This document shows, one piece after another, positions 14,715 through 24,054 of a DNA stretch of 37,358 bases. The first letter of the stretch is position 1. The number at the start of each line of letters is the position of its first letter. The position numbers were made by a program, and so were the translations under genes. The notes beneath the pieces are model-generated. The model ran no database searches, had not been told where the DNA came from, and saw nothing but the letters and a program-made list of their open reading frames with translations. This DNA comes from Candidatus Sulfotelmatobacter sp. (GTDB taxonomy: Bacteria; Acidobacteriota; Terriglobia; Terriglobales; Acidobacteriaceae), in NCBI GenBank assembly GCA_030041475.1, contig JASHNU010000106.1, positions 1 to 37,358 of the forward strand, in the 5' to 3' direction.

Positions 14715-16726
14715 ATGATGCCCTCTTCTATTTCTCCCGCTGAGGCGATGTTGTTTCGGGCAACGTTGGTGGAATCGGGCCGGACATGGCTGGCTGCCTC
14801 CACGCGGGCGTTGTAGCCTTTGCGCACGTGCACGTGCAGATGCTCACCCTTCTTCTCGGCAGCGACGCGGACGGGGCGAAATTTCCCGTTGGGGACGAAA
14901 TCGGCCGGGCGGTAGACGACCAGGTAACGACTGCGGATCAGTTCTTTGAGGTGATCAAGGGACTTGTCCAGCGTTTGCATATCACCGGGGAAGATGCTCT
15001 CGCCGCCGCTGCGCTCCGCCAGTACCTGGAGGATGTTGTCGGCGTCGGTTTCAGGGCGATAATGCTCGGTTGTGCTGACAGTGTAAATGGTGACGCCTGC
15101 CCGTTCCGCTTCCGCGATGGCCTGCTTGAGACTGCGGTGGCTGGAATTGTCTTCGCCATCGGTGAGGACGACCAAAACCCGCGCCACGCGGTCGTTCTCG
15201 GGATACGCAGCCAGCTTCCAGCAGGCGAAGGAAACGGCGTCAAACAGCGCAGTTCCTCCGCCGTTGGTGAGTTTCCGAATCCCCTGCCCAAGCTTTCCCG
15301 GCTCGGCGGTGAAATCCTGGGTCACATTGTTGTCACCGCTGAAACCGATGACGAAAGCGAGGTCGAGGTCCTGATTGAGCACTTTCTCGAGGAACCTTTG
15401 GGCCGCGCGCTTCTCAAACGAGAACCGGTCGACTACCGAGCCGCTGGTGTCAATCAACAGACCCAGTCGCAACGGAAGCTTCGATTGCGGGATGAATTGC
15501 ATGACCCTCTCCGGAGCCTTGTTGTCGTCATGAATTTGAATGTTGGAAAGTTCCAGATCATTCACCATGCGCCCGTGACTGCTGACGGCGAAGAATAAAG
15601 CAGTCTCGTCCACCGCCTTGTGAATCGTATACAGCCCCCCGGAAATGGCTGGAGCAGACAGAGTGGTGACGGTTGAGTTGGTGGCGCTGGCTAAGTTGGC
15701 GGTTTTCTCGGAGGGAGCGTTGGGCTCGGTCTCGCCGGCGGGCTCACGGGTCACCGCGTTCAGTTCTGCCCGCAGCCGATCACTGTTGGGGAAGGTCTGA
15801 ACGGGCCCGGAATTACCTGCGGTGGTGGCGGGTGAACCGACGGCAGCTGAGGGTTGAGCCGCAGCAGCCAGCTGCCGGGCGAGTTGATCCAGGTATTTGT
15901 GCGCGGCGGGAGCCAGAGGGTTGGTGGGATCTTCCGCCAGAAAAGTGGTCAGCTGCTGCTGCGCGACGTCGTAATTTTTGAGATTGATGGCAGCACTGGC
16001 AGCGATGTAATGCACGTTCGCCATCCCGCGATGATCGATGGCATGGACTCGCTGCACGGTCTCGAGCGTCTCCTCGTACTGATGGTTTCCGTTCTGGGCA
16101 AATGCCAACGCGACCAGGATCTTCGGGTCTTTCGCGTTCAAAGAAGCGGCTTTTTCCAGATAGGGAGTCGCGGCCGCAAAATCGTTGGCCTGAAGTTCGA
16201 GCATGCCGAGATTCAGGAAGGAGCCGGGAAATTTGTCGTCCAGCTTGGCTGCTGTCTCGAATTCGTCCTTGGCGCGTGCATCCTGCTGGTCGCAGTAGGC
16301 AAGACCGAGAGTGTTGTGAGCAAGAACGAACTTGGGGTAGGCAGCGATCGCTTTCTGGAGGTGTACGATCGCCTCTTTGGCTTTCTGCTCTTTCATCAGA
16401 GTGGCGGCGGTGTTGTATTCCTGTAGCGCCTTGTCGGACGCGTTAAGGTCCAGGGCTGACACGACCCCGGTGTCGACCAAACGCTTTCTTTGCTCTCTTT
16501 GCTCAACGTATTTCTCCTGCTCCTTGTTCGCCGTGTCCAAATATATCTGTGCAAAGTCTATTTGACTGGCACCCAGTCCGCCGTTCATGAAGGGGATCGA
16601 GCCATAGCTCTGCGCGTGGGCGGGCAGGCCGCAGCAGAAGCAAACAGCAAGCGCGGATGCCAGCAGGCGCAGCGCGGAGGGGAACGAACAGAGAGACCAG
16701 CAGGAACGAAATGGCGTTGTAGTCAT
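14687..16726 (-). CDS. secreted TPR + VWFA-domain protein (acidobacterial VWFA type)
   Basis: 679 aa. A signal peptide spans residues 1 to about 38 (hydrophobic [18 protein letters not shown], cleavage probably after AHA). TPR-like helices run from about 100 to 275 ([20 protein letters not shown] and similar), followed by a Ser/Thr/Ala-rich linker. The C-terminal von Willebrand A domain has the MIDAS motif DTSGS (about 425), a threonine in [10 protein letters not shown] and TDGEDNSS (about 521), as in the VWFA-related domain family expanded in Acidobacteria. Probably a periplasmic or surface protein-binding scaffold; no enzyme is implied. The ATG has TTGGAG 7 nt upstream. It converges on hslU with a 28-bp overlap, and its own upstream neighbour is the DUF2207-like gene on the same strand, 119 bp away. 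Confidence 0.88.
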   Translation of the reverse strand: MTTTPFRSCWSLCSFPSALRLLASALAVCFCCGLPAHAQSYGSIPFMNGGLGASQIDFAQIYLDTANKEQEKYVEQREQRKRLVDTGVVSALDLNASDKALQEYNTAATLMKEQKAKEAIVHLQKAIAAYPKFVLAHNTLGLAYCDQQDARAKDEFETAAKLDDKFPGSFLNLGMLELQANDFAAATPYLEKAASLNAKDPKILVALAFAQNGNHQYEETLETVQRVHAIDHRGMANVHYIAASAAINLKNYDVAQQQLTTFLAEDPTNPLAPAAHKYLDQLARQLAAAAQPSAAVGSPATTAGNSGPVQTFPNSDRLRAELNAVTREPAGETEPNAPSEKTANLASATNSTVTTLSAPAISGGLYTIHKAVDETALFFAVSSHGRMVNDLELSNIQIHDDNKAPERVMQFIPQSKLPLRLGLLIDTSGSVVDRFSFEKRAAQRFLEKVLNQDLDLAFVIGFSGDNNVTQDFTAEPGKLGQGIRKLTNGGGTALFDAVSFACWKLAAYPENDRVARVLVVLTDGEDNSSHRSLKQAIAEAERAGVTIYTVSTTEHYRPETDADNILQVLAERSGGESIFPGDMQTLDKSLDHLKELIRSRYLVVYRPADFVPNGKFRPVRVAAEKKGEHLHVHVRKGYNARVEAASHVRPDSTNVARNNIASAGEIEEGIIYRIYRLKS

Positions 16727-16845
16727 AGGCGTGCTCCAACGACTTCATTTAGGACGGCACGCGAGCCCGCCCGGTAAGCGGGAAGTATTGTGGACCAGTT
16801 CCGGCAGGGAGTCAATGGTCACAAACGGCGGTCCGCTTCACGTAT

Positions 16846-17973
16846 TTATCGCAAATGCAGGTCGAGGATTTCCTGGCTGGCGCGGGCTTCTTCGGGACAA
16901 TTGTTTTCGATGCTGGATATGGCGGACTGGGGGCCGAGGCGATTGAGGACGGCGGCGGCGAACTGCTCTCCCCAGGCGTGCTCGACGTCGAGGGCGAGGG
17001 CCCAGGCCCAATATTTCTCTGCTGCGGGCGAAGGCGCGTTGGGGGCGTTGACGCGATTCACCCGGTCGGACTCGACCGCGGCGAAAAACATACGAAAATC
17101 GGCTAACTGGTGCAGCAAGGCGTGACCGGCGAAGGTGGGAGCGCGGAAGGCCGTGGAGCCGACGAGGTTCACGCTGACGAACGAGCCGAATAGCGCGGCA
17201 AGCTGCCAGGAACTGGCCCAGCCGATTACGGCGAGCGAGGCGAGGGAGACGAGGAACATGAGGGGCGCGGTGCGATCGCTCTTGACGAAGCGCAAGGGGT
17301 GCGGAGTTCCGCCGGGGAAACGGCTTTTGATCTTGTAGAACGTTGCAGGGAGCGTGCGGGTGATCGCCAGCAAGGACCAGACGGCGATTAATGCCGGCAG
17401 TACCAGTAACGCAATGGGGGCGTTGGAGTTTAGCAAGCCTTGAATTTCGGGATAGAGCGCGCCCAGAAAACACCAGAAGGAGACAGTGAGAGCGGGGACG
17501 AGAAATGGGAAATGGGGAGAGAGCAGGTCCGGTTCGACGACGGATTCGAGCGCATCGTGGACGTTGCGCGCGATTTTTTCGAGTAGGAACAGTCTAGAAA
17601 GGAGTGCGGAGGACGAGTCCGCGCGAAAAAGTGCGTTGGCGATGATTTCTTCTTCGGCTTCGAGAGGGACCGAAGGATTGACGCGGGAGATCAAGTAGTC
17701 CGAGGGGCCTTGCTCGATCTTCAAATATCCTTTGGCGGCCATGTTGACGATGGCGACTATGAAGGGCTTGTCGCTGACTCCGCGGTTGAGCAGGTATGAG
17801 GCGACGGCGGGAGAGATGCCCTTGGGTGGTTCGTAGCTGGCCACGCGCGTGCCGGTACGGGGGCGCCAGCGCAGAGCGATGCTGGCGAGAACGAAGTATA
17901 GGCCGACGGCGCCCACGCCGTACCAGGCCAACATCTGCTCGGCGGAAAGTGCGGCCGGGGTCATCGTTTTCAT
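16846..17973 (-). CDS. DUF2207-type membrane protein, lacking the N-terminal domain
   Basis: 375 aa from ATG 17973. It opens with a transmembrane helix (AWYGVGAVGLYFVLASIAL), then YEPPKGISPAVASYLLNRG and AIVNMAAKGYLKIEQ, which match the cytosolic half of DUF2207 (YciQ-like) proteins. Two more hydrophobic clusters follow (LVPALTVSFWCFLGALY / IALLVLPALIAVWSLLAI, and MFLVSLASLAVIGWASSWQLAALFG), then WAWALALDVEHAWGEQF, also a family signature. Usual members have a signal peptide and an extracytoplasmic domain before the first helix; here it is missing. Function unknown. Other possible starts are ATG 17964 and TTG 18000; none has a good ribosome binding site. The + strand is strongly G-rich although the gene is on the minus strand. 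Confidence 0.75.
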   Translation of the reverse strand: MKTMTPAALSAEQMLAWYGVGAVGLYFVLASIALRWRPRTGTRVASYEPPKGISPAVASYLLNRGVSDKPFIVAIVNMAAKGYLKIEQGPSDYLISRVNPSVPLEAEEEIIANALFRADSSSALLSRLFLLEKIARNVHDALESVVEPDLLSPHFPFLVPALTVSFWCFLGALYPEIQGLLNSNAPIALLVLPALIAVWSLLAITRTLPATFYKIKSRFPGGTPHPLRFVKSDRTAPLMFLVSLASLAVIGWASSWQLAALFGSFVSVNLVGSTAFRAPTFAGHALLHQLADFRMFFAAVESDRVNRVNAPNAPSPAAEKYWAWALALDVEHAWGEQFAAAVLNRLGPQSAISSIENNCPEEARASQEILDLHLR

Positions 17974-18036
17974 TTTGATTGGGAAAAGGAGGTGGGCCAA
18001 GTTACGTCGGTGCGGCGCAGCGGTTGGCTCCTTCCA

Positions 18037-18098
18037 GGGCTGAAGCCCCCTGTTCTTTCCGGTGGTTTACGCGGCGCTGAAGCGCCGCTCTTGCACGG
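18037..18098 (-). repeat. family B repeat, copy inverted
   Basis: GGGCTGAAGCCC (18038-18049) and GCGGCGCTGAAGCGCCGC followed by TCTTGCACGG (18071-18098): the reverse-complement of the two-hairpin unit seen at 8494-8557 and 9718-9781. It lies between divergently transcribed genes, where promoters for both would be expected. Confidence 0.72.
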
Positions 18099-18158
18099 AG
18101 TGGCGGATGGCGGTGGTGCAGGTCTGTTAGTCTGTTTTCTTCTCGTTGTTTCATCCGC

Positions 18159-19382
18159 ATGAGACTTTCAGCCAGCAGGGTAATTGCGCTCGCGGCGCCG
18201 CTTTTTTTGGCGGGGTGCGCGTCGATGGGGCCGCCGCGGCCTCCGTCGCTGGAACTGCCGAAGGCGCCGACGGATCTGCGGGCGACGCGCAAGGGCGATC
18301 GAGTGACGCTGACGTGGACGGTACCGACGATGACGACGGACCGTCAAAGGATGCGCAGCGTGGGGCCGACGCGCATCTGCCGCGGAGTGGGCGCGGTGCT
18401 CAAGGAGTGCGGCACGCCCGTGGGTGAGGCGGCAGCAGCTCGCGGCGGGACGGCGGGCGAAGCGCCTTCGCCGCGGATTAAGGCGGCCGCGACAAAATCG
18501 GAAAAGAAGAATGCTGTCGAGGAGACATATACGGACACGCTTCCGGAGGAGTTGCAGAGGTCGAATGCTTCGGGCTGGGTGACGTATGCCATTGAAGTGC
18601 TGGGACCGGATGGGCGAGGAGGGGGGCTTTCGAACGCGGTGCGTGTGCCGTCGGTGCCGTCGGCTCTGCGGATCGAAAATTTTGATGCGCAGATTACGGC
18701 GCAGGGTGTGCAGGTTACGTGGAAGCTCGGGGCGGGCGGGAGCGTCGGACCGTCGTCGTCTGCCCATTGTCTGTTGCGAATCTACCGTGAGCTGTACGCC
18801 ACGTCGCCGGCAGGCGCGGCGACGGAGGAAGCTTCCACGGCAAGAATTCCGACGCAAGAGAAGGTTGCTGATCTTGATCTGAAGCGCTGCGTGAGTGTAG
18901 TTCAGCAATCGCCACCGGCTGGTGAGGCAGCCGCGAATCCGACGAGCTATCTGGATCAGCATTTCGAGTGGGAGAAGACGTATCTTTACCATGCGACCAT
19001 GGTGACGCTCATGGCGGAGGCGGGCAAACCGGAGTTTGCGTTTGAGGGCGGGGACACGCCGTTGGTCACGGTGTTTGCGCATGACGTGTTTCCGCCGGCG
19101 GTGCCAACGGGGTTGCAGGCGGTGTTTTCGGGGCCGGGGCAGCAGACGTTTATTGATTTGATCTGGGCGCCGGTGATGGATATGGATCTGGACGGGTACA
19201 ACGTGTATCGGCGCGAGGAGGGAGCGGCGCCGGTGAAGGTGAATGGGGAACTGGTGAAGACGCCGTCGTATCGGGACACGAGCGTGGCGACGGGGAAGAC
19301 GTATTTTTATTCGGTGTCGGCGGTGGATGTTCGTGGGAACGAGAGTGCGCGATCGGAAGAGACGAGCGAGAGAGTGCCGTGA
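18159..19382 (+). CDS. lipoprotein with fibronectin type III repeats
   Basis: 407 aa. The N-terminus is a lipoprotein signal (MRLSASRVIALAAPLFLAGC) with lipobox LAGC and acylation at Cys20. Three fibronectin-III-like segments follow: about residues 35-150 (PTDLRATRKGDRVTLTWTVP), about 165-280 (IENFDAQITAQGVQVTWKLG) and about 305-405 (PTGLQAVFSGPGQQ, LDGYNVYRREEG, KTYFYSVSAVDVRGNES). The first two are interrupted by Ala/Gly/Glu-rich inserts. Probably an outer-membrane or periplasmic adhesion or carbohydrate-associated protein; no catalytic domain is seen. No Shine-Dalgarno is evident at ATG 18159. The gene is divergent from the DUF2207-like gene and is followed by a stem-loop. Confidence 0.8.
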   Translation: MRLSASRVIALAAPLFLAGCASMGPPRPPSLELPKAPTDLRATRKGDRVTLTWTVPTMTTDRQRMRSVGPTRICRGVGAVLKECGTPVGEAAAARGGTAGEAPSPRIKAAATKSEKKNAVEETYTDTLPEELQRSNASGWVTYAIEVLGPDGRGGGLSNAVRVPSVPSALRIENFDAQITAQGVQVTWKLGAGGSVGPSSSAHCLLRIYRELYATSPAGAATEEASTARIPTQEKVADLDLKRCVSVVQQSPPAGEAAANPTSYLDQHFEWEKTYLYHATMVTLMAEAGKPEFAFEGGDTPLVTVFAHDVFPPAVPTGLQAVFSGPGQQTFIDLIWAPVMDMDLDGYNVYRREEGAAPVKVNGELVKTPSYRDTSVATGKTYFYSVSAVDVRGNESARSEETSERVP

Positions 19383-19396
19383 ACCCACGGCAAAAT

Positions 19397-19445
19397 CCCC
19401 ACCCTGTCGCGGCCTTTTTATTAAAACCACGCGACGAGGGTGGGG
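19397..19445 (+). terminator. long stem-loop after the FN3 lipoprotein gene
   Basis: CCCCACCCTGTCGCG (19397-19411) pairs with CGCGACGAGGGTGGGG (19430-19445) with one bulged base; the loop contains TTTTTATTAAAA. It starts 14 bp after the stop codon and can serve as a transcription stop. The sequence GTTGCCCCACCCTTGTCG at about 10,568 resembles its reverse complement, so it is also a dispersed-repeat relative. No T-run follows the stem. Confidence 0.55.
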
Positions 19446-19479
19446 CAACCACATGCTGAATGTGGTTAGATAGAAACCT

Positions 19480-20280
19480 ATGAGATATTGCCGGTTTCAA
19501 TTCAATGGGCAGGCGCAATATGGGCTGGTCGAGTCGGTGGGCGGGCGGGATGCAATTGTGCGGATTCTGCTGACGCCGCCGGAAGAGGCCGACGGGGACA
19601 TGGAGAGTTTGCGGACGCGGCGGATTGAGGCGATTCCGCTGGAAGAGGCGACGCTGCTGGTGCCGGTGCGTCCGTCGAAGATCGTGTGCATGGGGCGGAA
19701 TTATCGCGAGCACGCGGCGGAATTGGGGAATGAAGTGCCGAAGGAGCCGCTGATTTTTTTCAAGCCGACTTCGTCGCTATTGGCGCCGGGGGGTACGGTG
19801 CGGCGTCCGAAGCTTTCCGAGCGCGTGGACTATGAGGGCGAACTGGCGGTGGTGATTGGAAGGACGTGCTACCAACCTGCGGCGGATGCGGACATCCGGC
19901 AATACATTCTGGGATACACGGCGGTCAATGACGTGACGGCGCGCGATCTGCAGAAACAGGATGGGCAGTGGACGCGGGCCAAGGGATTCGACACGTTCTG
20001 CCCGGCGGGGCCGCTGGTGACCGATGAGATAGATCCATGGGCAGGGGTAGGAGTGGAGACACGCGTGAATGGCGGGGTGCGGCAGCATGGGAACACACGC
20101 GATTTTATTTTTCCGCTGGAAGTGGTGATCCGGTACATCGCGCAGGCGATGACGTTGTATGCGGGCGACCTGGTGCCGACGGGAACGCCGGCGGGCGTGG
20201 GGCCGGTGGTGGCTGGAGATGTGATGGAAGTCAGCGTGGAGGGAGTGGGGACGCTGAGGAATCCGGTGGTGGATGAGTAG
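19480..20280 (+). CDS. fumarylacetoacetate hydrolase (FAH) family protein
   Basis: 266 aa. The fold has a short N-terminal domain plus the FAH catalytic domain. Motifs: [16 protein letters not shown] (about residues 68-83), [14 protein letters not shown], the metal-binding [12 protein letters not shown] (about 116-127), [14 protein letters not shown] (about 148-161), [11 protein letters not shown] (about 172-182) and the terminal [14 protein letters not shown] (about 228-241). The family includes acylpyruvases, oxaloacetate decarboxylases and 2-hydroxyhepta-2,4-diene-1,7-dioate isomerases; the exact substrate cannot be read. Metal ligands (two Glu, one Asp) are present, so it is likely active. 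The leader carries no evident Shine-Dalgarno. Confidence 0.9.
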   Translation: MRYCRFQFNGQAQYGLVESVGGRDAIVRILLTPPEEADGDMESLRTRRIEAIPLEEATLLVPVRPSKIVCMGRNYREHAAELGNEVPKEPLIFFKPTSSLLAPGGTVRRPKLSERVDYEGELAVVIGRTCYQPAADADIRQYILGYTAVNDVTARDLQKQDGQWTRAKGFDTFCPAGPLVTDEIDPWAGVGVETRVNGGVRQHGNTRDFIFPLEVVIRYIAQAMTLYAGDLVPTGTPAGVGPVVAGDVMEVSVEGVGTLRNPVVDE

Positions 20281-20488
20281 CTGGCAGCGATCGGCACTCA
20301 GTAGCCAGCCAGGGCGCATGTCTGCTGAGTGCTTAGTTGTAACAGGCAAGACTTGGCCGCCCGTCATCCGCTCATACGCAGGGAATCATGCAAACGGCCG
20401 GTTGGCCTCGACAGCATGCCAGCTTGTTGGGGTGGGAGCACCTTTTCAACCATAGAATCTGCTACCATCACCGTTTGGTGAGGTTGCC

Positions 20489-20761
20489 ATGCCGCAATAC
20501 GTGATCGAGCGGGAGATCCCCGGCGCCGGTAGTTTAACGGATGCGGAATTGCAGGCTGTCGCCAGAAAATCGGTCGGTGTGTTGAAGGAATTGGGACCGG
20601 AAATCAAGTGGCTCCACTCCTACGTGACGGGCGACAAAGTGTATTGTGTGTACCTGGCACCAGACGAGGAAACGATTCGCGAACATGCACGCCGCGGAGG
20701 TTTTCCGGCGAATCGCATTTCAGCCGTCCGCCGCATGATCGATCCCGATACCGCAAATTAA
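20489..20761 (+). CDS. DUF4242 family protein
   Basis: 90 aa, a complete small ferredoxin-like-fold protein: YVIEREIPGAGSLTDAEL, GPEIKWLHSYVTGDKVYCVY, REHARRGGFPANRI. These are typical DUF4242 features; a streptomycete member (SCO4226) has been described as nickel-binding, but whether this one binds metal is unknown. GAGG lies 5 nt before the ATG, a good ribosome binding site. The stop TAA shares a TTAA palindrome with the stop of the convergent kinase gene (4-bp overlap). The 208 bp upstream hold no other gene. Confidence 0.85.
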   Translation: MPQYVIEREIPGAGSLTDAELQAVARKSVGVLKELGPEIKWLHSYVTGDKVYCVYLAPDEETIREHARRGGFPANRISAVRRMIDPDTAN

Positions 20762-23700
20762 TTCCCGGGCAGATCTTTGGTCCGAACGTCTGAGGTCCGA
20801 ACGCCTGATTCGGAGTGAAGCACTTCCTGGATGGCTTGATCGACCGGCATAGCCCATCCCTCCATCCACGCCGCCAGGCCCGCCTCGCTGCCGAGAGTTC
20901 TGCGGGCAAATTCCAGGGCTTTCTCCAGCCTGCGTTGCTCGCTGGGCAGTAGCGGAACGCCCAATTGTTGGCGCAGGGCAGCGGCCGTTCCTGCCAGGTG
21001 CAGCGATTGCTCAGCATGGGATTGCGCTGCGGCACTCACGGCGAGACATTCGAGCGCCCTCGCGATACCGCGTTTGTAGCCCAGTTCCTTGAACAGCCTG
21101 ATGCCTTCACCGTACAGACGGCGCGCCTCGGCGTTGTCTCCCTGATCGCAGCTTAAACTCGCCAGATCGCACAGCGTGCTCGCAATTCCCCAGTTATCAG
21201 ACAGTCGGCGAAACTCCGACAGGCTCTGTTCACAATAGGAACGCGCCGCCGCCAAGTCCGCTTTCTCCCGGGCGACGTCGCCCAGGTAGTTCAACGTCCA
21301 GGCCACACCTGTGCCGTCTCCGGCCTGACGGAACGTGCTCAGACACTCATCATAGAGTGAGAACGCGCGCTCGTATTCACGCTGCCGCTTCATCACGCTG
21401 GCGAGATTGCTCAGAGCTCGCGCGATGTCAGTGGAATCGCCGAGTTCCCTCCATATGCCAAGGCATTGCTCGAAGTGAAGAGACGCAGCAGCGAGTTCGC
21501 CACGATCGCGTTCGTTGACAGCCAATGCGTTCAGCGCTACGGCGATGCCGCGCTTATCGTTCAGCTTTACACAGGTCTCCAGGCTCTCTTCGAAAAGCAG
21601 CCTCCCAGAGGCATAGTCCCCCTGCGCCGCCGCCAAGACTGCGGCAGAGAACAGCAGGCGGGCGCGAAGCTTCGGACGCGCCGCGGTTCCTTCCATCGCC
21701 AGGACCTTGCTGAGCGCGTCGCGGCCCTCGGTAAGATGCTCCCGCGTCTCCCAGAAACGGAACAGGGCGGTGCCGAGGCGCATTGCCCATTCCGCATCCC
21801 GCGTCTTCGTTAGAGAATCAATCGCCAAGCGAAAGTTTTCGTGCTCGACCTCAAAACGGTCGAGCCATTCCGGTTGAGCGGTAATGTCCTGGGCGCCGTC
21901 TTCAGCGAGCACGAGGTAATAAGCGGCATGTGCCCGCCGGGTCGCAGAGTCGTCGTCGCTTTCAGCCAAGCGTTCGAGAGCGTATTCGCGGATGGCGGAG
22001 AGCATGGTGAACCTCGTTTCTTTAGCGACCTGCTCCACCTGCTGGGCCAGACTTTTGTCCACCAGCGAAGCCATGCCGTCGAGGACGTCCACTCCCAGAT
22101 CGCCTTTGGTGTCGCACACCGCCTCCACGGCTTCCAGAGTGCAGCCGCCGGTAAATACAGAAAGGCGCCGAAACAGAGTTTGTTCAGCGCTATTAAGGAG
22201 GCCGTAACTCCACTCGACAGTGTTGCGGAGAGTTTGCTGCCGTGCCGGCAAATCGCGCGCGCCGCCGGTCAACAGGTTCAAACGGCTCTCGAGGCGGGCC
22301 AGGAGGGCTGAGGGCGAAAGCAGCTTGATCCGCGCCGCTGCCAGCTCAATAGCCAGAGGAAGCCCGTCAAGCCGAGCGCAGATGGTCGCAACCGCCTGCG
22401 CATTCTCTTTGGTCAGGACGAATTGGTGCTTCACCGCCTGCGCGCGTTCCACAAAGAGTGCGATTGCTGGAATACAGGAAAGCACTTCCAGGGCCGGGAT
22501 GGACTTGAGATCGGGAAGGTCGAGGGGTAGCACGGGAAATTCGTGTTCGCCGTAGATATGCAGCGGCGCCTGGCTCGTAACCACAGCCTTGAGTTTTGGG
22601 CCGGCGGTAAGCATTTGCGCCACGATCGGCGCGGCAGGAACGAGGTGCTCGAAGTTGTCGAGAACGATAAGCATTGGTTGGCTTAGGCCACCGAGGTACT
22701 CCACTAAGTTTTCCTCTGGAGACTTATTTCCAGTCTCGCGCAAGCCAATTACCTGCGCGATCGCGGAAGCGATCAAGCCGCGCTCGCCGATGGCTGACAG
22801 GCCGACAAAGCAAACACCGCCCGCAAACTGGTCGGCGATTTTGCCCGCCACCTGCAAGGCGAGCCGCGTCTTGCCGATGCCGCCCGGACCGGTGAGCGTC
22901 ACGAGGTGAACGTCCGCGCGGCTCAGGAGCTGACGGAGGTCATCCTCTTCGCGTTCCCGGCCAATGAATGCGGTGCGCTGCACCGGCAGATTGTGGGGGT
23001 GCGGTTTGGATTCCCGGGGAAGCGCATCGGCCACGCGGTCGCGCACCGCGGCGAGGTCACGAGCCAAATCCCGAGTAGAGGCGTAACGCTGGTGCGGATC
23101 CTTGGCAAGGCAGCGCTCTACGATCCAGACAAAAGGAGCAGGCGCCTGCAGCGTCTTGGCGGCCAGGCGCTCGGGCTCATCGCGAAGGATTGCCGCCATC
23201 GTTTCCGCATGCGTCTTCTTTCTGAAAGCGGGAGTTCCAGTGGCCATTTCGTAAAGAACCGACCCGAATGAAAATTGGTCAGAACGAAAATCCAGCTCCT
23301 CGCCGGTCGCTTGCTCCGGAGACATGTAGCCGACAGTACCCAATATCGTTCCATGCTCGGTGATGGTGGTGCTCGAATCCGAACTGCCGCGGTCGGGTTT
23401 AAGAAGTTTCGCCAGGCCGAAATCCAGGACCTTGGCCGTACCGTCCCGAGAAACCATCAGGTTCTCCGGCTTCAGGTCGCGATGAACAAGGCCCACCTCA
23501 TGTGCTTTAGCGAGTCCGTCGGCAATCTGCGCCGCGATTGCAACCGATTTGCGAAATGGAATCGCGCCAGAGGTGAGCAGCGAACGCAGTGTTAGGCCAT
23601 CCACCAGTTCCATTGCGATATAGCGCGTGCCGTTTTCGTGCCCGAGTTCATAAATGGTCACGATGTTCGGGTGATTCAGTGCGCTGGCGGCACGAGCCTC

Positions 23701-23910
23701 CTGCTCGAAACGCGATAAGGATTCCGGATGCGAACCGCGGTCAAGCGAAAGTGTCTTGATTGCAACCTCACGATCGAGGCGTGTGTCTTTGGCGCGATAC
23801 ACCTCCCCCATCCCGCCGGCGCCCAGTCGTTGAAGGATCTCATAGCTGCCAAAGCGCGCACCCGGCGACAGAGTGGATTGCTCCGAACCTGACATCGAAT
23901 GTGGATTCAT
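20758..23910 (-). CDS. Ser/Thr protein kinase fused to NB-ARC-like ATPase and TPR repeats
   Basis: 1050 aa, three modules. Residues about 23-290 are a PknB-type kinase with everything needed for catalysis: LGAGGMGEV loop, Lys52 (VAIK), Glu71, HRDLKPEN with Asp145 and Asn150, DFG at 163-165, and YMSPEQ. Residues about 315-620 are an NB-ARC/STAND-like ATPase: GREREEDDL, P-loop GPGGIGKTRLA (about 340), Walker B LIVLDNFEH, and GLPLAIELAAARI (about 525). Residues about 680-1010 are TPR helices, then a short tail from a 15-bp tandem repeat. No transmembrane helix follows the kinase, unlike many acidobacterial PknB proteins, so it should be cytosolic. The layout resembles a sensor: TPRs bind, the ATPase oligomerises, the kinase signals. 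The start could be ATG 23910 or 23895; neither has a clear ribosome binding site. Targets unknown. Confidence 0.92.
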   Translation of the reverse strand: MNPHSMSGSEQSTLSPGARFGSYEILQRLGAGGMGEVYRAKDTRLDREVAIKTLSLDRGSHPESLSRFEQEARAASALNHPNIVTIYELGHENGTRYIAMELVDGLTLRSLLTSGAIPFRKSVAIAAQIADGLAKAHEVGLVHRDLKPENLMVSRDGTAKVLDFGLAKLLKPDRGSSDSSTTITEHGTILGTVGYMSPEQATGEELDFRSDQFSFGSVLYEMATGTPAFRKKTHAETMAAILRDEPERLAAKTLQAPAPFVWIVERCLAKDPHQRYASTRDLARDLAAVRDRVADALPRESKPHPHNLPVQRTAFIGREREEDDLRQLLSRADVHLVTLTGPGGIGKTRLALQVAGKIADQFAGGVCFVGLSAIGERGLIASAIAQVIGLRETGNKSPEENLVEYLGGLSQPMLIVLDNFEHLVPAAPIVAQMLTAGPKLKAVVTSQAPLHIYGEHEFPVLPLDLPDLKSIPALEVLSCIPAIALFVERAQAVKHQFVLTKENAQAVATICARLDGLPLAIELAAARIKLLSPSALLARLESRLNLLTGGARDLPARQQTLRNTVEWSYGLLNSAEQTLFRRLSVFTGGCTLEAVEAVCDTKGDLGVDVLDGMASLVDKSLAQQVEQVAKETRFTMLSAIREYALERLAESDDDSATRRAHAAYYLVLAEDGAQDITAQPEWLDRFEVEHENFRLAIDSLTKTRDAEWAMRLGTALFRFWETREHLTEGRDALSKVLAMEGTAARPKLRARLLFSAAVLAAAQGDYASGRLLFEESLETCVKLNDKRGIAVALNALAVNERDRGELAAASLHFEQCLGIWRELGDSTDIARALSNLASVMKRQREYERAFSLYDECLSTFRQAGDGTGVAWTLNYLGDVAREKADLAAARSYCEQSLSEFRRLSDNWGIASTLCDLASLSCDQGDNAEARRLYGEGIRLFKELGYKRGIARALECLAVSAAAQSHAEQSLHLAGTAAALRQQLGVPLLPSEQRRLEKALEFARRTLGSEAGLAAWMEGWAMPVDQAIQEVLHSESGVRTSDVRTKDLPGN
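20779..20808. repeat. 15-bp tandem repeat in the kinase C-terminus
   Basis: GGTCCGAACGTCTGA (20779-20793) and GGTCCGAACGCCTGA (20794-20808), one mismatch. It encodes the kinase tail VRTSDVRTKD-like sequence, which has no relation to TPRs, so the repeat appears to have grown into the gene end. Confidence 0.7.
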
Positions 23911-24024
23911 GGAATTTGCAGGTGCCGCTTCCGGGATCCCCAGAGGAGTTTCCCACCCGCGCAGTTATAGATAAATGCTTCGGTCGCGGCGGCGGCTGGC
24001 CCCAACGTACCCCACTTCTGCGCT

Positions 24025-24047
24025 TATAATATCCCAGATTTTGGAGG
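24025..24047 (+). promoter_or_regulatory. -10 box and strong ribosome binding site of the OsmC-like gene
   Basis: TATAAT (24025-24030) is a perfect -10 hexamer; no good -35 is seen. GGAGGGG (24043-24049) precedes ATG 24055 by about 5-8 nt and decides for that ATG over the TTG three bases earlier. Confidence 0.6.
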
Positions 24048-24054
24048 GGATTTG

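Noticed and set aside
17985-17993. Perfect Shine-Dalgarno-like AAAGGAGGT on the + strand
   Set aside because: No start codon at a suitable distance and no real frame follows; it lies at the edge of the DUF2207-like gene by chance.
18168-19454. A 428-codon open frame on the minus strand
   Set aside because: Antisense to the FN3 lipoprotein; more than a quarter Arg/His, no domain.
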